Under the pieces are notes generated by a model, which saw only the letters and a program-made list of their open reading frames with translations, was not told where the DNA came from and ran no database searches. Positions 19,499 through 28,353 of a DNA stretch of 64,000 nt are shown one piece after another. The DNA is from Frateuria terrea (lineage in GTDB: Bacteria; Pseudomonadota; Gammaproteobacteria; Xanthomonadales; Rhodanobacteraceae), in contig NZ_FOXL01000004.1 of NCBI RefSeq assembly GCF_900115705.1, positions 1 to 64,000 of the forward strand, given 5' to 3'. The position numbers were made by a program, and so were the translations under genes. Position 1 is the stretch's first letter; each line of letters opens with the position of its first letter.

Positions 19499-22062
19499 AC
19501 GTAGCCGCGCCGCCACCGCAGGCCCGTCCGGCCGGACTGGATAGCGACGAAGCCAGGCGCCGCCTTGCGAGGGACGGCCCCAATGCCCTGCCCGGCAGCA
19601 GGCACCAGCCGCTACTGCGCATCGTGCTCAAGGTGCTGCTCGAGCCGATGTTCCTGCTCCTGCTGACGGCCGGTGGGCTTTACCTCGCCCTGGGCGACCG
19701 CGCCGAGGCGGCGTTCCTGCTGGGCTCCGTGCTGCTGGTGATCGGCATCACCCTCGCCCAGGAGCGCAAGACGCAGCGCGCACTGGAAGCGCTGCGCGAC
19801 CTGTCGGCGCCGCGCGCCCTGGTCGTGCGCGACGGCCGCCACCAGCGCATACCTGCTTCGGAGGTCGTGCGTGGCGACCTGCTGGTACTGGGCGAAGGTG
19901 ACCGCATCGCCGCCGACGGGTTGCTGCGCGAGGGGCTGCTGGAGGTGGACGAGTCGCTGCTGACCGGCGAGGCCGTGGCGGCCACGCGGCTGCCTGGCGG
20001 TGAGTCGGCCCGCGTGTCCGCAGGCACGGTGGTGACCAAGGGCAGGGGGCTTGCCGAAGTGGTGGCCACCGGGTCGGCCACTGCCATGGGCCGGATCGGA
20101 CTGGCGCTGGCATCGACGCGGGAAACGCCATCGGGCATGCAACGCGCATCGGCGCGGCTGGTGCGCGCGCTGGCGATCGCGGCGGTGTCGCTCGCCGTGG
20201 CCTACACCCTGCTGCGCTGGCTGTGGGACGGTGCCACCCTGCTCGACGGCATCCTGGCGGGCGTCGCCCTGAGCATGGCGATCCTTCCGGAAGAGATCCC
20301 CGTGATCCTCACCGTCTTCCTCGCGATGGGCGCATGGCGCATGGCACGCCACCAGGTGCTTACCCGCCGCATGGCGGCGGTGGAGGCGCTGGGCGCCGTG
20401 ACCGTGCTGGCGGTCGACAAGACCGGCACGCTGACGCAGAACCGCATGCGGCTCATGGAGATGGCCCGGCCAGACGGTGGGCAGCATCTCAATGGCACCG
20501 GGCTGGTGCTGCCGCCCGGGTTCGCCGCGGTCGTCCACTGCCTGCTGCTGGCGACGCCGCCCTCGCCGTTCGATCCGATGGAGCAGGCGATCTACGCCTT
20601 CGCCGCCCGCTACACCGATGACCGTGGTTCGGCGGCCGCACCAGCGGCCGTGCACGAGTACCCGCTTTCGCCTGAGGTGCTGGCGATGACGCGGGCCTTT
20701 CCCGCCCAGCATCCGGGGCAATACGCACTCGCGGCCAAGGGCGCGCCCGAGGCCATCGTGGCGTTGTGCCGGCTGTCACCGCCCGACACGGCCCTGGCCC
20801 TGGCGCAGGTCGAGGCGATGGCCGCCCGCGGCCTGCGCGTGCTTGGCGTGGCGGAGGCGGACTGGCACGGCCCGGAGTGGCCCGGGAGCCAGCGCGACTT
20901 TCACTACCGCCTGCTGGGTTTCGTAGGGTTCGGCGATCCTCCGCGGGACGGGGTGCCTGCAGCCGTGGCGGAATGCCGCCAGGCGGGCGTTCGCGTGCTC
21001 ATGCTCACCGGCGATCATCCGGTGACCGCCCGTGCGATCGGCGACCAGATCGGCATGGCGCCCGGCCGCGAGGTGCTGACGGGAGACCGGATCGATGCGC
21101 TCGACGACGACGCGCTGCGCGAGCGCCTCCGTCGCGTCGACATATGCGCACGGCTGCGCCCGGAGCAGAAGTTGCGCCTGGTGCGCCTGCTGCAGCAGTC
21201 CGGCGAAGTCGTGGCGATGACCGGCGACGGGGTCAACGACGCGCCCGCACTCAAGGCGGCCGACGTGGGCATCGCCATGGGCGAGCGCGGCACCGACGTG
21301 GCGCGCGAGGCGGCCGCCCTGGTGCTGCTGGACGACAGCTTTGCCAGCATCGTGCGGGCGATCCGCCAAGGCCGCCGGATCTACGACAACATCGTCAACG
21401 CGACTGCCTATGTCTTTGCCGTGCATGCACCGGTGATCGGGCTCGCGCTCATGCCGGCGCTCCTGCACTGGCCGTTGCTGCTCATGCCGACGCACATCGT
21501 GTTGCTGGAATTGGTCATCGATCCGGCGTGCTCGCTGGTCTTCGAGGCCGAGCCGGAGGCGCCGGACGTCATGCGCCGCCCGCCGCGGTCGCCGGGAGAG
21601 TCACCCTTCGCGCCGGCGAAGCTGGCCTACGCCCTGGTCCAGGGCGGTGGCCTGGCGATCATCCTGCTGTGTGGCTGCGGGATCGTCCTGTGGCAGGGCT
21701 GGAGCGCTTCGGAGACGCGGACCGTGATGTTCCTTGGCCTGGTCGCCTGCCTGCTCCTGCTCGTGCTCGTGCGCCGCCAGCGGCATGTCGCCGCCGCGGC
21801 CCCCGGGCAGGGCAATCGCTGGCTGCTCCTGATGCCGGCCGGCCTGGGCGGCATCCTGGTCGTGGCGCTCGGCGTGCCGGTCGTGCGTGGCCTGCTCGAT
21901 CTGGCGCCTCCGAACCCCGGCACCGCTGCGGCGGCCGTCGTCATGGTGCTGGCGCTGGTCTCCTGGCTCGCGCTCCTGCCCACCGCCGCCCACGGCTTGA
22001 GCCAAGCACTGTCGTCAAGGCGATCCAGCCCGCGGGGCTCACGTGACCACGCGCGTAGTTGA
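19495..22062 (+). CDS. cation-transporting P-type ATPase
   Basis: About 855 residues if the TTG at 19495, overlapping the USP stop, is used. The order is typical: N-terminal cation-ATPase segment (DSDEARRRLARDGPNAL), actuator domain with LTGEAV (TGES has become TGEA), membrane helix 4 with PEEIPVIL, phosphorylation motif DKTGTLTQNR, hinge MTGDGVNDAPALKAADVGIAMG, then helices 5-10. PEEIP instead of PEGLP sets it apart from classic Ca pumps; the ion is unknown. It is translationally coupled to USP 2, an unusual pairing suggesting stress-dependent ion homeostasis. Confidence 0.9.
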   Translation: MNVAAPPPQARPAGLDSDEARRRLARDGPNALPGSRHQPLLRIVLKVLLEPMFLLLLTAGGLYLALGDRAEAAFLLGSVLLVIGITLAQERKTQRALEALRDLSAPRALVVRDGRHQRIPASEVVRGDLLVLGEGDRIAADGLLREGLLEVDESLLTGEAVAATRLPGGESARVSAGTVVTKGRGLAEVVATGSATAMGRIGLALASTRETPSGMQRASARLVRALAIAAVSLAVAYTLLRWLWDGATLLDGILAGVALSMAILPEEIPVILTVFLAMGAWRMARHQVLTRRMAAVEALGAVTVLAVDKTGTLTQNRMRLMEMARPDGGQHLNGTGLVLPPGFAAVVHCLLLATPPSPFDPMEQAIYAFAARYTDDRGSAAAPAAVHEYPLSPEVLAMTRAFPAQHPGQYALAAKGAPEAIVALCRLSPPDTALALAQVEAMAARGLRVLGVAEADWHGPEWPGSQRDFHYRLLGFVGFGDPPRDGVPAAVAECRQAGVRVLMLTGDHPVTARAIGDQIGMAPGREVLTGDRIDALDDDALRERLRRVDICARLRPEQKLRLVRLLQQSGEVVAMTGDGVNDAPALKAADVGIAMGERGTDVAREAAALVLLDDSFASIVRAIRQGRRIYDNIVNATAYVFAVHAPVIGLALMPALLHWPLLLMPTHIVLLELVIDPACSLVFEAEPEAPDVMRRPPRSPGESPFAPAKLAYALVQGGGLAIILLCGCGIVLWQGWSASETRTVMFLGLVACLLLLVLVRRQRHVAAAAPGQGNRWLLLMPAGLGGILVVALGVPVVRGLLDLAPPNPGTAAAAVVMVLALVSWLALLPTAAHGLSQALSSRRSSPRGSRDHARS

Positions 22063-22072
22063 CAAGGATCAA
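22059..22072 (+). promoter_or_regulatory. FNR-type box upstream of GNAT-USP-nitroreductase operon
   Basis: TTGACAAGGATCAA, exact match, overlapping the stop codon of the ATPase gene. The -10 is less clear: CCCAAT at 22095-22100 is the best candidate. Confidence 0.65.
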
Positions 22073-22143
22073 TCCGGCCCATGGGCCGCCATGACCCAAT
22101 GAACCCGCAGGACGACATCACTACCACCTGACGAGGTCCGCTC

Positions 22144-22716
22144 ATGTCCACGCTACCCAACGCGACAGCTTCACCGACCCCGGTGAGCGCGCCTACGCTG
22201 CTCGAGGGAACGCACTGGATCGATCACCTGCGCGATGGCACGGTGGTGCTGATCCGCCCATTGCGTCCGGAGGACCGCGAGCTCGAAGAGCAATTCCTGC
22301 GGGCGATGTCGCCGGACGCCAAGCGCCTGCGCTTCCTTTGCAGTTTCCGCGAGGCGAGCCCCCAGCTGGTCGACCAGTTGATGGACGTCGACTACGACAG
22401 GCGCATGGCGTTCCTGGCGCTGGCGCACGAAGACGGGCACCTGCGCGAAGTGGGCATCAGCCGCTACAGCGCATCGAGCGACGACACGCGCTGCGAATGC
22501 GCGGTCACGGTAGCCGAACATTGGCGGCACAAGGGATTGGCCGTGGTGCTGATGCGCCATCTGATCGACGTGGCCCGCAAGCACGGCTTTCGCCAGATGT
22601 ACTCCCTCGACGCCGCCGACAACCAGGCGATGCAGGAGCTGGCCGCCTACCTGGGGTTCAAGCGGTCGCTCGACCCCAGCGACCCGACGCAGGTCATCCA
22701 TACGCTGGCCTTGTGA
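22144..22716 (+). CDS. GNAT-family N-acetyltransferase
   Basis: 190 residues with the GNAT core: TVVLIRPLRPEDRELEEQF at beta 1/alpha 1, ECAVTVAEHWRHKGLAVVLMRHL at the acetyl-CoA loop (motif A, RHKGLA in the Q/RxxGxG/A position), and DNQAMQELAAYLGF. It resembles the acetyltransferase domain at the end of Pat-type protein acetyltransferases, so protein lysine acetylation is possible but unproven. First gene of an operon with a USP and a nitroreductase. Confidence 0.85.
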   Translation: MSTLPNATASPTPVSAPTLLEGTHWIDHLRDGTVVLIRPLRPEDRELEEQFLRAMSPDAKRLRFLCSFREASPQLVDQLMDVDYDRRMAFLALAHEDGHLREVGISRYSASSDDTRCECAVTVAEHWRHKGLAVVLMRHLIDVARKHGFRQMYSLDAADNQAMQELAAYLGFKRSLDPSDPTQVIHTLAL

Positions 22717-22725
22717 GGTGTCGCC

Positions 22726-23610
22726 ATGAACGTCGCGTCCCACCCGCAGGCCTCGGCAACCGGCATGAAGCCGGCTACACCCATCGCCAGCCGCCTCTCG
22801 GACATCGTTGCCGTTGCCACCTGCACCTCGCCCTGGAATCCCGCCGTGGAGGTGGCCGCCACGCTGGCTGCCCGCTGGCAGAGCCTGCTGACCGGATGTT
22901 TCGTGGACGAGTCGCTGCGCATGCTGCGCGGGCCGGAGAGCGAGCCCTCCGTGCTGGGGCTGCTGCTGGACACGCCAGTGCAGAATTACGAGGAGGGCGA
23001 CCAGTTCCGCTCCTTCGCACGGAGCAAAGGCGCACCGCACGCGTCATGGGTCGTCGCCCATACCGGGCTTGCGCGCGTCCTGCGCGAACTGGGGGCATGG
23101 CACAGCATGGCGGTGCTGGAACGGGACGTGGTCGAGGGCGACAGCCTCGCCGAGCTGCTCGGCGAAGTGCTGATCACCTGCCGGTTGCCCAGTCTGATCC
23201 TGCCCTCGGGCTGGGACCGCGACGCCCGCTTCTCGCGCGTACTGGTGGCCTGGGACGGCAGCGTCGAGGCCACGCGCGCCATCCACGCGGCGCTACCGTT
23301 CCTGCAGGATGCCCAGCGCGTGGTCCTGCTCGATGGCGGACGGCCGCACAGACCCGAGGGCGAATGCTATCTGCCGCACTTCGAACCTTTCGTCTACATG
23401 GCCCGGCACGGCGTCGAAGCCGACCCCATGTGCGTCGGCGTTCCGGCCCGCGCCGCGGGTGCCGCACTCCTGAAGAAGGCCGAGCAGGTGGGGGCTGACC
23501 TCATCGTCATGGGCGCGTTCGGACATTCCCGGCTGCGCGAGAACGTGATCGGCGGCGCGACGCGCTACATGCTCGAGCACTCGCGCATTCCCGTGTTCCT
23601 CCAGCACTGA
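22726..23610 (+). CDS. tandem-domain universal stress protein (USP 3)
   Basis: 294 residues. The second half has the conserved RVLVAWDGSVEATRAIHAALPFL and MGAFGHSRLRENVIGGATRYML segments. The first half is diverged and begins after a 27-residue extension. It starts 9 bp after the acetyltransferase, so cotranscription is near certain. GATRYML instead of a G-S/T end leaves ATP binding uncertain. Confidence 0.9.
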   Translation: MNVASHPQASATGMKPATPIASRLSDIVAVATCTSPWNPAVEVAATLAARWQSLLTGCFVDESLRMLRGPESEPSVLGLLLDTPVQNYEEGDQFRSFARSKGAPHASWVVAHTGLARVLRELGAWHSMAVLERDVVEGDSLAELLGEVLITCRLPSLILPSGWDRDARFSRVLVAWDGSVEATRAIHAALPFLQDAQRVVLLDGGRPHRPEGECYLPHFEPFVYMARHGVEADPMCVGVPARAAGAALLKKAEQVGADLIVMGAFGHSRLRENVIGGATRYMLEHSRIPVFLQH

Positions 23611-23649
23611 TGGCGACCGGCAGGCGCTCGGTCCCCACAGGAGGCATCC

Positions 23650-24237
23650 ATGGACATCGAAATCACCAATCGGATAGCCCTTTCGGTGCCGCACAAGGCC
23701 GGCGGCATGCCGCTGATGATGGCGCTCTCCCGGCGCCACAGCACGCGTCTGTATACCGATCGACCGCTGTCTCCACAGTTGCTGTCTGACCTGCTGTGGG
23801 CCGCGTGCGGCATCAATCGCCCCGCCACCGGCGGTCGCACGGCCCCCTCGGCCCGCAACTGGCACGCGATCGACATCTACCTCGCAGCGGCTGACGGTGC
23901 CTGGCGATACGAACCCGAAGCGCACTGCCTGCAACGGGTGCTGGCGAGTGACGTGCGCGCGTCGACCGGCATGCAGGAGTTCGTGGGTACGGCCGCGCTC
24001 GACCTGGTCTACGTCGCGAATCTGGCACGGATGGAGGCGACCGATCCGCTCGAGCGGCGTTTCTACTGCGGCGCCGACGCCGGCGCGATCGCACAGAACG
24101 TCTACCTGTTCTGCGCGGCCGAAGGCCTGGCGACGGTCGTGCGCGGACTGGTGGACCGCCGCGCGCTGGCCACGGCGCTGGGGCTGGGTGCGCGCCAGCG
24201 CGTGCTGCTTGCGCAGACGGTGGGATTCGCGGCCTGA
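23650..24237 (+). CDS. nitroreductase-family protein (SagB/ThcOx-like)
   Basis: 195 residues of the FMN nitroreductase fold: MMALSRRHSTRLYTDRPLS (FMN phosphate contact), LLWAACGINRP, a CGADAGAIAQNVYLFCAAEGLATVVRG stretch of the dimer/FMN region. Similar small proteins are annotated SagB/ThcOx family nitroreductases. An in-vivo substrate cannot be named. Third gene of the operon, 39 bp after USP 3. Confidence 0.87.
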   Translation: MDIEITNRIALSVPHKAGGMPLMMALSRRHSTRLYTDRPLSPQLLSDLLWAACGINRPATGGRTAPSARNWHAIDIYLAAADGAWRYEPEAHCLQRVLASDVRASTGMQEFVGTAALDLVYVANLARMEATDPLERRFYCGADAGAIAQNVYLFCAAEGLATVVRGLVDRRALATALGLGARQRVLLAQTVGFAA

Positions 24238-24248
24238 GGCCCGCAGCG

Positions 24249-25643
24249 CTAGTCCAGGTCGATGCGCTCGCCCATTCGCGGCATCTGCGGGGCCAGGCCG
24301 CGCGAGGCCAGTACGTTGGCGAAGCAGCGCATGCCACGCTCGTACTCGCCATGGACCAGCAGGACCTGCCTGCGCGGCCGGTCGCCTAGCCAGGCCAGCA
24401 GGGAAGGGCGATCGGCATGGGCGGAAAAGCCGTTGATGGTCCATACCTGCGCGCGGACCGGAATGTCCTCGTTGAACACGCGCACGCTGGATGCGCCATC
24501 GACGATGCGCCGGGCGAGCGTGCCCTCCGCCGCATAGCCGACGAACACCACGGAGCTGCGCTCCCGCCACAGGTTGTGCTTCAGGTGGTGGCGCACGCGC
24601 CCGCCGTTGCACATGCCCGAGCCGGCCAGGATCACGGCGCCCCCGTCGATGTTGTTGATGGCCATCGATTCGACGCTGCTGCGGGTGAAATGCAGGCCCT
24701 CCATGGCGAACGGGTCGCCATGGCGAAGCACGTCCAGGAACGCCTGGTCGAAGCACTCGGGGTGGCGGCGAAAGATTTCCGTCGCGGAAATGGCCATCGG
24801 CGAATCGAGGAAGACGCGTACGTGGGCGGGAATCGCACCTTCGCGCAAACCCTGGTGGAGGTAGTAGAGGATCTCCTGCGCGCGTTCCAGCGCGAAGGTC
24901 GGGATCACGACATTGCCGTGCCGCTGGGCCGTCTCGCGGATCGCGCGGAACAACTCCTGCACGGAATCCGGGAGGGGGCGGTGTGGACGGTCGCCGTAGG
25001 TGCATTCCATCACGACGTAGTCCGCATCCGGGGCGGGTGTCGGGTCGCGCAGCAGCGGCCGTCCCGGGTTGCCGAGGTCGCCGGAAAACAGCACCGAGCG
25101 GTGCAGTTCGCCATCCCGCACGTCGAGACGAACCGAGGCCGAACCCAGAATGTGGCCGGCGTCGAGAAAGCGCGCAACGATGCCGGGGACGACCTCGGTC
25201 GCCTCGTCGTACCCGACGCCCCGGTCGAAGAAATCCAGCGCATGCAAGGCATCGTCCAGGTCGTAGAGCGGCGCGGCATGGTCCTGGCCGTTGCGGCTGC
25301 TGCGGCTCGCGTGCGCTGCGTCTTCCACCTGCAGGCTGGCGGCATCGAGCAGCACCACGCGCACCAGCTCCCGGGTCGCCGACGTCGCCAGGATTCGTCC
25401 GTGGAACCCCTGGCGCACGAGCAGGGGGATGCGCCCGCAGTGGTCCAGGTGTGCATGGGTAAGCAGCAATGCGTCGACGGACGCCGGATCGAAGCCGAAC
25501 GGCTGCGCGTTGGCCGCTTCGGTATCGCGGTCGCCCTGGAACATGCCGCAGTCGACGAGCAGGCGGTGGCCGCCGGCCTCGATGAGGTGGCACGAGCCGG
25601 TGACCTCGCGCGCGGCGCCGTGACAAGCGTAGGTAAGGGGCAT
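24249..25643 (-). CDS. beta-CASP metallo-beta-lactamase-fold hydrolase
   Basis: 464 residues. The zinc motif HAHLDHCG lies near residue 63, followed by DAGHILGSAS, FSGDLG, the beta-CASP insert with TFALERAQEILYYL and MAISATEIF, and C-terminal GSGMCNGGRVRHHLKHNL and TINGFSAHADR. This is the arrangement of bacterial RNA-processing exonuclease homologues (Ysh1/CPSF-73 type). Ribonuclease activity is the family expectation. It carries an FNR-type box upstream, pointing to RNA turnover under low oxygen. Confidence 0.9.
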   Translation of the reverse strand: MPLTYACHGAAREVTGSCHLIEAGGHRLLVDCGMFQGDRDTEAANAQPFGFDPASVDALLLTHAHLDHCGRIPLLVRQGFHGRILATSATRELVRVVLLDAASLQVEDAAHASRSSRNGQDHAAPLYDLDDALHALDFFDRGVGYDEATEVVPGIVARFLDAGHILGSASVRLDVRDGELHRSVLFSGDLGNPGRPLLRDPTPAPDADYVVMECTYGDRPHRPLPDSVQELFRAIRETAQRHGNVVIPTFALERAQEILYYLHQGLREGAIPAHVRVFLDSPMAISATEIFRRHPECFDQAFLDVLRHGDPFAMEGLHFTRSSVESMAINNIDGGAVILAGSGMCNGGRVRHHLKHNLWRERSSVVFVGYAAEGTLARRIVDGASSVRVFNEDIPVRAQVWTINGFSAHADRPSLLAWLGDRPRRQVLLVHGEYERGMRCFANVLASRGLAPQMPRMGERIDLD

Positions 25644-25700
25644 CGCGATGCATCCGCCGATCCAGTGCGGCGTACCGTGGCACGCATGGCACCCGGCGGC

Positions 25701-25714
25701 TTGACCAGGGTCAA
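25701..25714 (-). promoter_or_regulatory. FNR-type box, beta-CASP hydrolase / BON protein region
   Basis: TTGACCAGGGTCAA, exact match. CACGGT (25679-25674) lies 21 nt downstream on the minus strand, pointing to the hydrolase gene. Confidence 0.72.
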
Positions 25715-25737
25715 TCGCGGCTGGCCGAACGGCAAAC

Positions 25738-25751
25738 TTGATCTCGCTCAA
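25738..25751 (+). promoter_or_regulatory. second FNR-type box, upstream of BON protein
   Basis: TTGATCTCGCTCAA, one mismatch to the consensus, 23 bp from the previous box. No convincing -10 at the usual spacing. Confidence 0.5.
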
Positions 25752-25814
25752 ATGGCGGCCCGTTCCGTAATGGCGCAATGGCACCTCTCCCCCACCGACA
25801 TAACGAGGTGTGCC

Positions 25815-26465
25815 ATGAACGACCTGAGCCTGAGGGACGACGTACTGGAGGAACTGGATTTCGAGCCGAGCGTCGACGCATCGAACATCGCCGTCATGGC
25901 CAAGGACGGCGTGGTGACCTTGACCGGACACGTCTCCAGCTATGCCCAGAAGATCGCTGCCGAACGCGCGACGTGGCGCGTCAACGGCGTCAAGGCGATC
26001 GCCCAGAAGATCGAGGTCCAGCTGCCGGGCAGCAAGAAGCTCAGCGACGACGACATCGCCAAGCGCGCGCTCAACATCATGACCTGGGACGACCTGACGC
26101 CCTCGGACAAGATCCACGTGAAGGTGTCCGACGGCTGGGTCACCCTGACCGGCGAGGTGCCCTGGAACTACCAGCGCCAGGCCGCGGAGGCGGACGTGCG
26201 CAAACTGTCCGGCGTGACCGGCGTGTCTAACGACATCCAGGTGGTGCCGCACGTGCAGGCCGGCGACGTGCGCAAGAACATCCTCGATGCGCTCAAGCGG
26301 CATGCGGAAGTGGAGGCCGACCGGATCAAGGTGGACATCCATGCCAACGGAGCGGTGGCCATCGAAGGCCGCGTCGACGACTGGGAGGAGCGCCAGGCCG
26401 TCGAGCGCGCTGCCTGGTCGGCGCCGGGCGTGCGCACGGTGGAGAACCGGGTGCGCATCGCATAA
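25815..26465 (+). CDS. triple-BON-domain protein
   Basis: 216 residues made of three BON repeats, each with a VxLxG core: GVVTLTGHV near residue 33, GWVTLTGEV near 107, GAVAIEGRV near 182. No signal peptide is evident, so a cytoplasmic location is likely, unlike OsmY. BON domains bind phospholipid or potassium-related partners and are induced by osmotic stress. It ends in a strong terminator. Confidence 0.9.
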   Translation: MNDLSLRDDVLEELDFEPSVDASNIAVMAKDGVVTLTGHVSSYAQKIAAERATWRVNGVKAIAQKIEVQLPGSKKLSDDDIAKRALNIMTWDDLTPSDKIHVKVSDGWVTLTGEVPWNYQRQAAEADVRKLSGVTGVSNDIQVVPHVQAGDVRKNILDALKRHAEVEADRIKVDIHANGAVAIEGRVDDWEERQAVERAAWSAPGVRTVENRVRIA

Positions 26466-26487
26466 GGAAGGCCGACTGCCTTCCAGA

Positions 26488-26512
26488 GGGGCGCGCCAGC
26501 GCCCCTTTTTTT
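26488..26512 (+). terminator. rho-independent terminator after the BON gene
   Basis: GGGGCGC (26488-26494) pairs with GCGCCCC (26499-26505) around GCCA, followed by seven T. A second perfect hairpin GGAAGGC/GCCTTCC (26466-26484) lies just upstream. It also separates this unit from the convergent USP 4. Confidence 0.93.
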
Positions 26513-26518
26513 GCCCGC

Positions 26519-27322
26519 TCAGTTCTTGAGCAAGACCGGCAGGCGACTCTGCGCCAGCACGGCACGCGTGGTCGGCCCCAGGCAACGCTCTCCGCGGCGA
26601 CGGTGTCCGCTTGCTCCCATCACGATCAGGTCCGCGCGCATGTCGCTGGCGTACGCCAGCAACTGTTCGCTTGCGGCCTCATCGACCCCCGGCACGGTTT
26701 CCACGGCGGCAACTGGGACGCCCTGGGTGCGCAGATGCGAGAGTGCGTCCGTCTGGTCGATGCGCATCCATTCCCGGTCCGGCTGCAACAGGGAGACCAC
26801 CTGGGCGCTGCGCAACAGCGGCAGGGCGGCATGCAGGGCACGGCTGGATGCCGGGGAGCCATCCCAGGTCACCATTGCGTGGATCAGGCGACCCGGGGCC
26901 ACGTTGGCTGGGGGGACGGCGATGCAGGTGGCCCCGGCGAGCAGGACTTCGCCGATCAGGCGCTCTACCGGACCGTCGGCCGTGGCATCGCCCTGCAGCA
27001 CGATCAGGTCGTGCCAGTCGCCGGCCATCGCCAGCGCATCGGCTGCCGGCCCGATCGCAACCTGCCAACGGGTATCGGACACCCCGAGCTGGTTCGCCCA
27101 TGCCGCGAAGTCGCGCCCCGCGAGCATCGCCCGCTGCAGTTCGTCCTGTGCGTAGGCTGCCATCTCGGCGACCAGCCTCCGCGGGCCGGGCACCGGTGTA
27201 TTGCGCGCGGCCACGAAGAGGCCGGTGAGCGATGCCTGCATGGCGGCGGCAAGCTGCGCCGCGTAGCGGACGCTGCCGTGCCAGGTCTGGAATCCGGGGC
27301 TGTGGGCCACGATGTCGCGCAC
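26519..27322 (-). CDS. tandem-domain universal stress protein (USP 4)
   Basis: 267 residues from GTG 27322, chosen because GGAGG lies 7 nt upstream and because its N-terminus (VRDIVAHSP) then aligns with USP 5 (MYDILINTL). A TTG at 27343 is the alternative. C-terminal MGASGHRRRGERCLGPTTRAVL replaces the usual GG or GS with GP. Divergent from USP 5; the two look like an ancient duplicated pair. Confidence 0.88.
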   Translation of the reverse strand: MRDIVAHSPGFQTWHGSVRYAAQLAAAMQASLTGLFVAARNTPVPGPRRLVAEMAAYAQDELQRAMLAGRDFAAWANQLGVSDTRWQVAIGPAADALAMAGDWHDLIVLQGDATADGPVERLIGEVLLAGATCIAVPPANVAPGRLIHAMVTWDGSPASSRALHAALPLLRSAQVVSLLQPDREWMRIDQTDALSHLRTQGVPVAAVETVPGVDEAASEQLLAYASDMRADLIVMGASGHRRRGERCLGPTTRAVLAQSRLPVLLKN

Positions 27323-27383
27323 GGTCGTGACCTCCTCGATCAAGTTGCGCCATCGCAGCGTGGCGCACCTTGCGTGCGCGGTT

Positions 27384-27397
27384 TTGACTTAGGTCAG
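27384..27397 (-). promoter_or_regulatory. FNR-type box for USP 4
   Basis: TTGACTTAGGTCAG, one mismatch. CACGCT (27362-27357) follows after 21 nt on the minus strand. Confidence 0.65.
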
Positions 27398-27430
27398 TCC
27401 TAGGCGTGGCGCGGCGCGCACGTGGTGCAG

Positions 27431-27444
27431 TTGACCTGCGTCAG
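27431..27444 (+). promoter_or_regulatory. FNR-type box for USP 5-alcohol dehydrogenase
   Basis: TTGACCTGCGTCAG, one mismatch. CACGCT (27466-27471) follows after 21 nt, the same hexamer as for USP 4. Confidence 0.65.
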
Positions 27445-27517
27445 CTTGTCCGCTGCACGCTGGCCTAGTGTCGCGACGACGCGGCCCGGCCGGGCGGCGC
27501 AGGCCTGGAGGTACGCC

Positions 27518-28345
27518 ATGTATGACATCCTCATCAACACCCTGAGCCACGAAAACTGGTCGCGTGGTGCACAGTACGGCACGCAGCTGGCGGGCCTCCT
27601 GCAGGCATCGGTCACGGGGGCGTACGTTTATCCGTCCCCCCTGTATGCGACACCAAGCTTCAGCACGCCGGAATTGATCGAGGCGGTTCTGGAAACGTGC
27701 CGCACGCTCGAAGCGAGCGCGCTGGCCGCCGAGCGACCCTTCATCGACTGGGCGAACGGCATGGGCATCGAGCATGCCGCCTGGGTCGTGGGGCAGGGCA
27801 ACCTTCCCGATGCGCTGGTGCAGATCGCGTGCTGGCATGACCTGCTCGTGCTCGAACGCAATCCGGGCTGGGCGTGGTCGTCGCCTTCGGATCTGGCCTC
27901 GCTGATCCTTTCGGTGGGCCTGCCGTGCATCGTGGTACCGCCCCAGCCGGTGCTGACGGTGGCGCTGTCGCGCGTGGCGATTGCCTGGAACGGTGCCTCC
28001 GAAGCGATCCGCGCGGTGCACGCAGCCTTGCCGCTGCTGCAGCGGGCCGACGAGGTGCTGCTGCTGCGCGGGGCACCCAAGGACACGTTCCAGGAAGTCA
28101 CCTGGAAGCCGCCTTTCGACATCGATGCCTACCTCAAGCGGCACGGTGTCCGCGCGCGCTCGCAGGATCTGCTGACCAACGAGCACGGCGCCGGCGAAGC
28201 ATTGCTCGAACAGTCCGATCGCTTCCACGCCGACCTGTTGGTGATGGGCGCCTATGGCCACAGCCGCTTCAGCGAGTGGGCCCTGGGCGGGGCGACGCGG
28301 GACGTGCTTTCGAACGCACGGCTGCCCGTGCTGTTCCGGCATTGA
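27518..28345 (+). CDS. tandem-domain universal stress protein (USP 5)
   Basis: 275 residues, start ATG with GGAGG upstream. Second-half signatures VAIAWNGASEAIRAVHAALPLL and MGAYGHSRFSEWALGGATRDVL. The first half has a clear but degenerate UspA fold. It is followed after 8 bp by a zinc alcohol dehydrogenase, a gene pair behind one FNR-type box. Confidence 0.9.
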   Translation: MYDILINTLSHENWSRGAQYGTQLAGLLQASVTGAYVYPSPLYATPSFSTPELIEAVLETCRTLEASALAAERPFIDWANGMGIEHAAWVVGQGNLPDALVQIACWHDLLVLERNPGWAWSSPSDLASLILSVGLPCIVVPPQPVLTVALSRVAIAWNGASEAIRAVHAALPLLQRADEVLLLRGAPKDTFQEVTWKPPFDIDAYLKRHGVRARSQDLLTNEHGAGEALLEQSDRFHADLLVMGAYGHSRFSEWALGGATRDVLSNARLPVLFRH

Positions 28346-28353
28346 GGCGTTCC

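Noticed and set aside
19495-22062. Calling the first P-type ATPase a calcium or magnesium pump
   Set aside because: TGEA and PEEIP do not match the signatures of either class clearly, so only the superfamily is stated.
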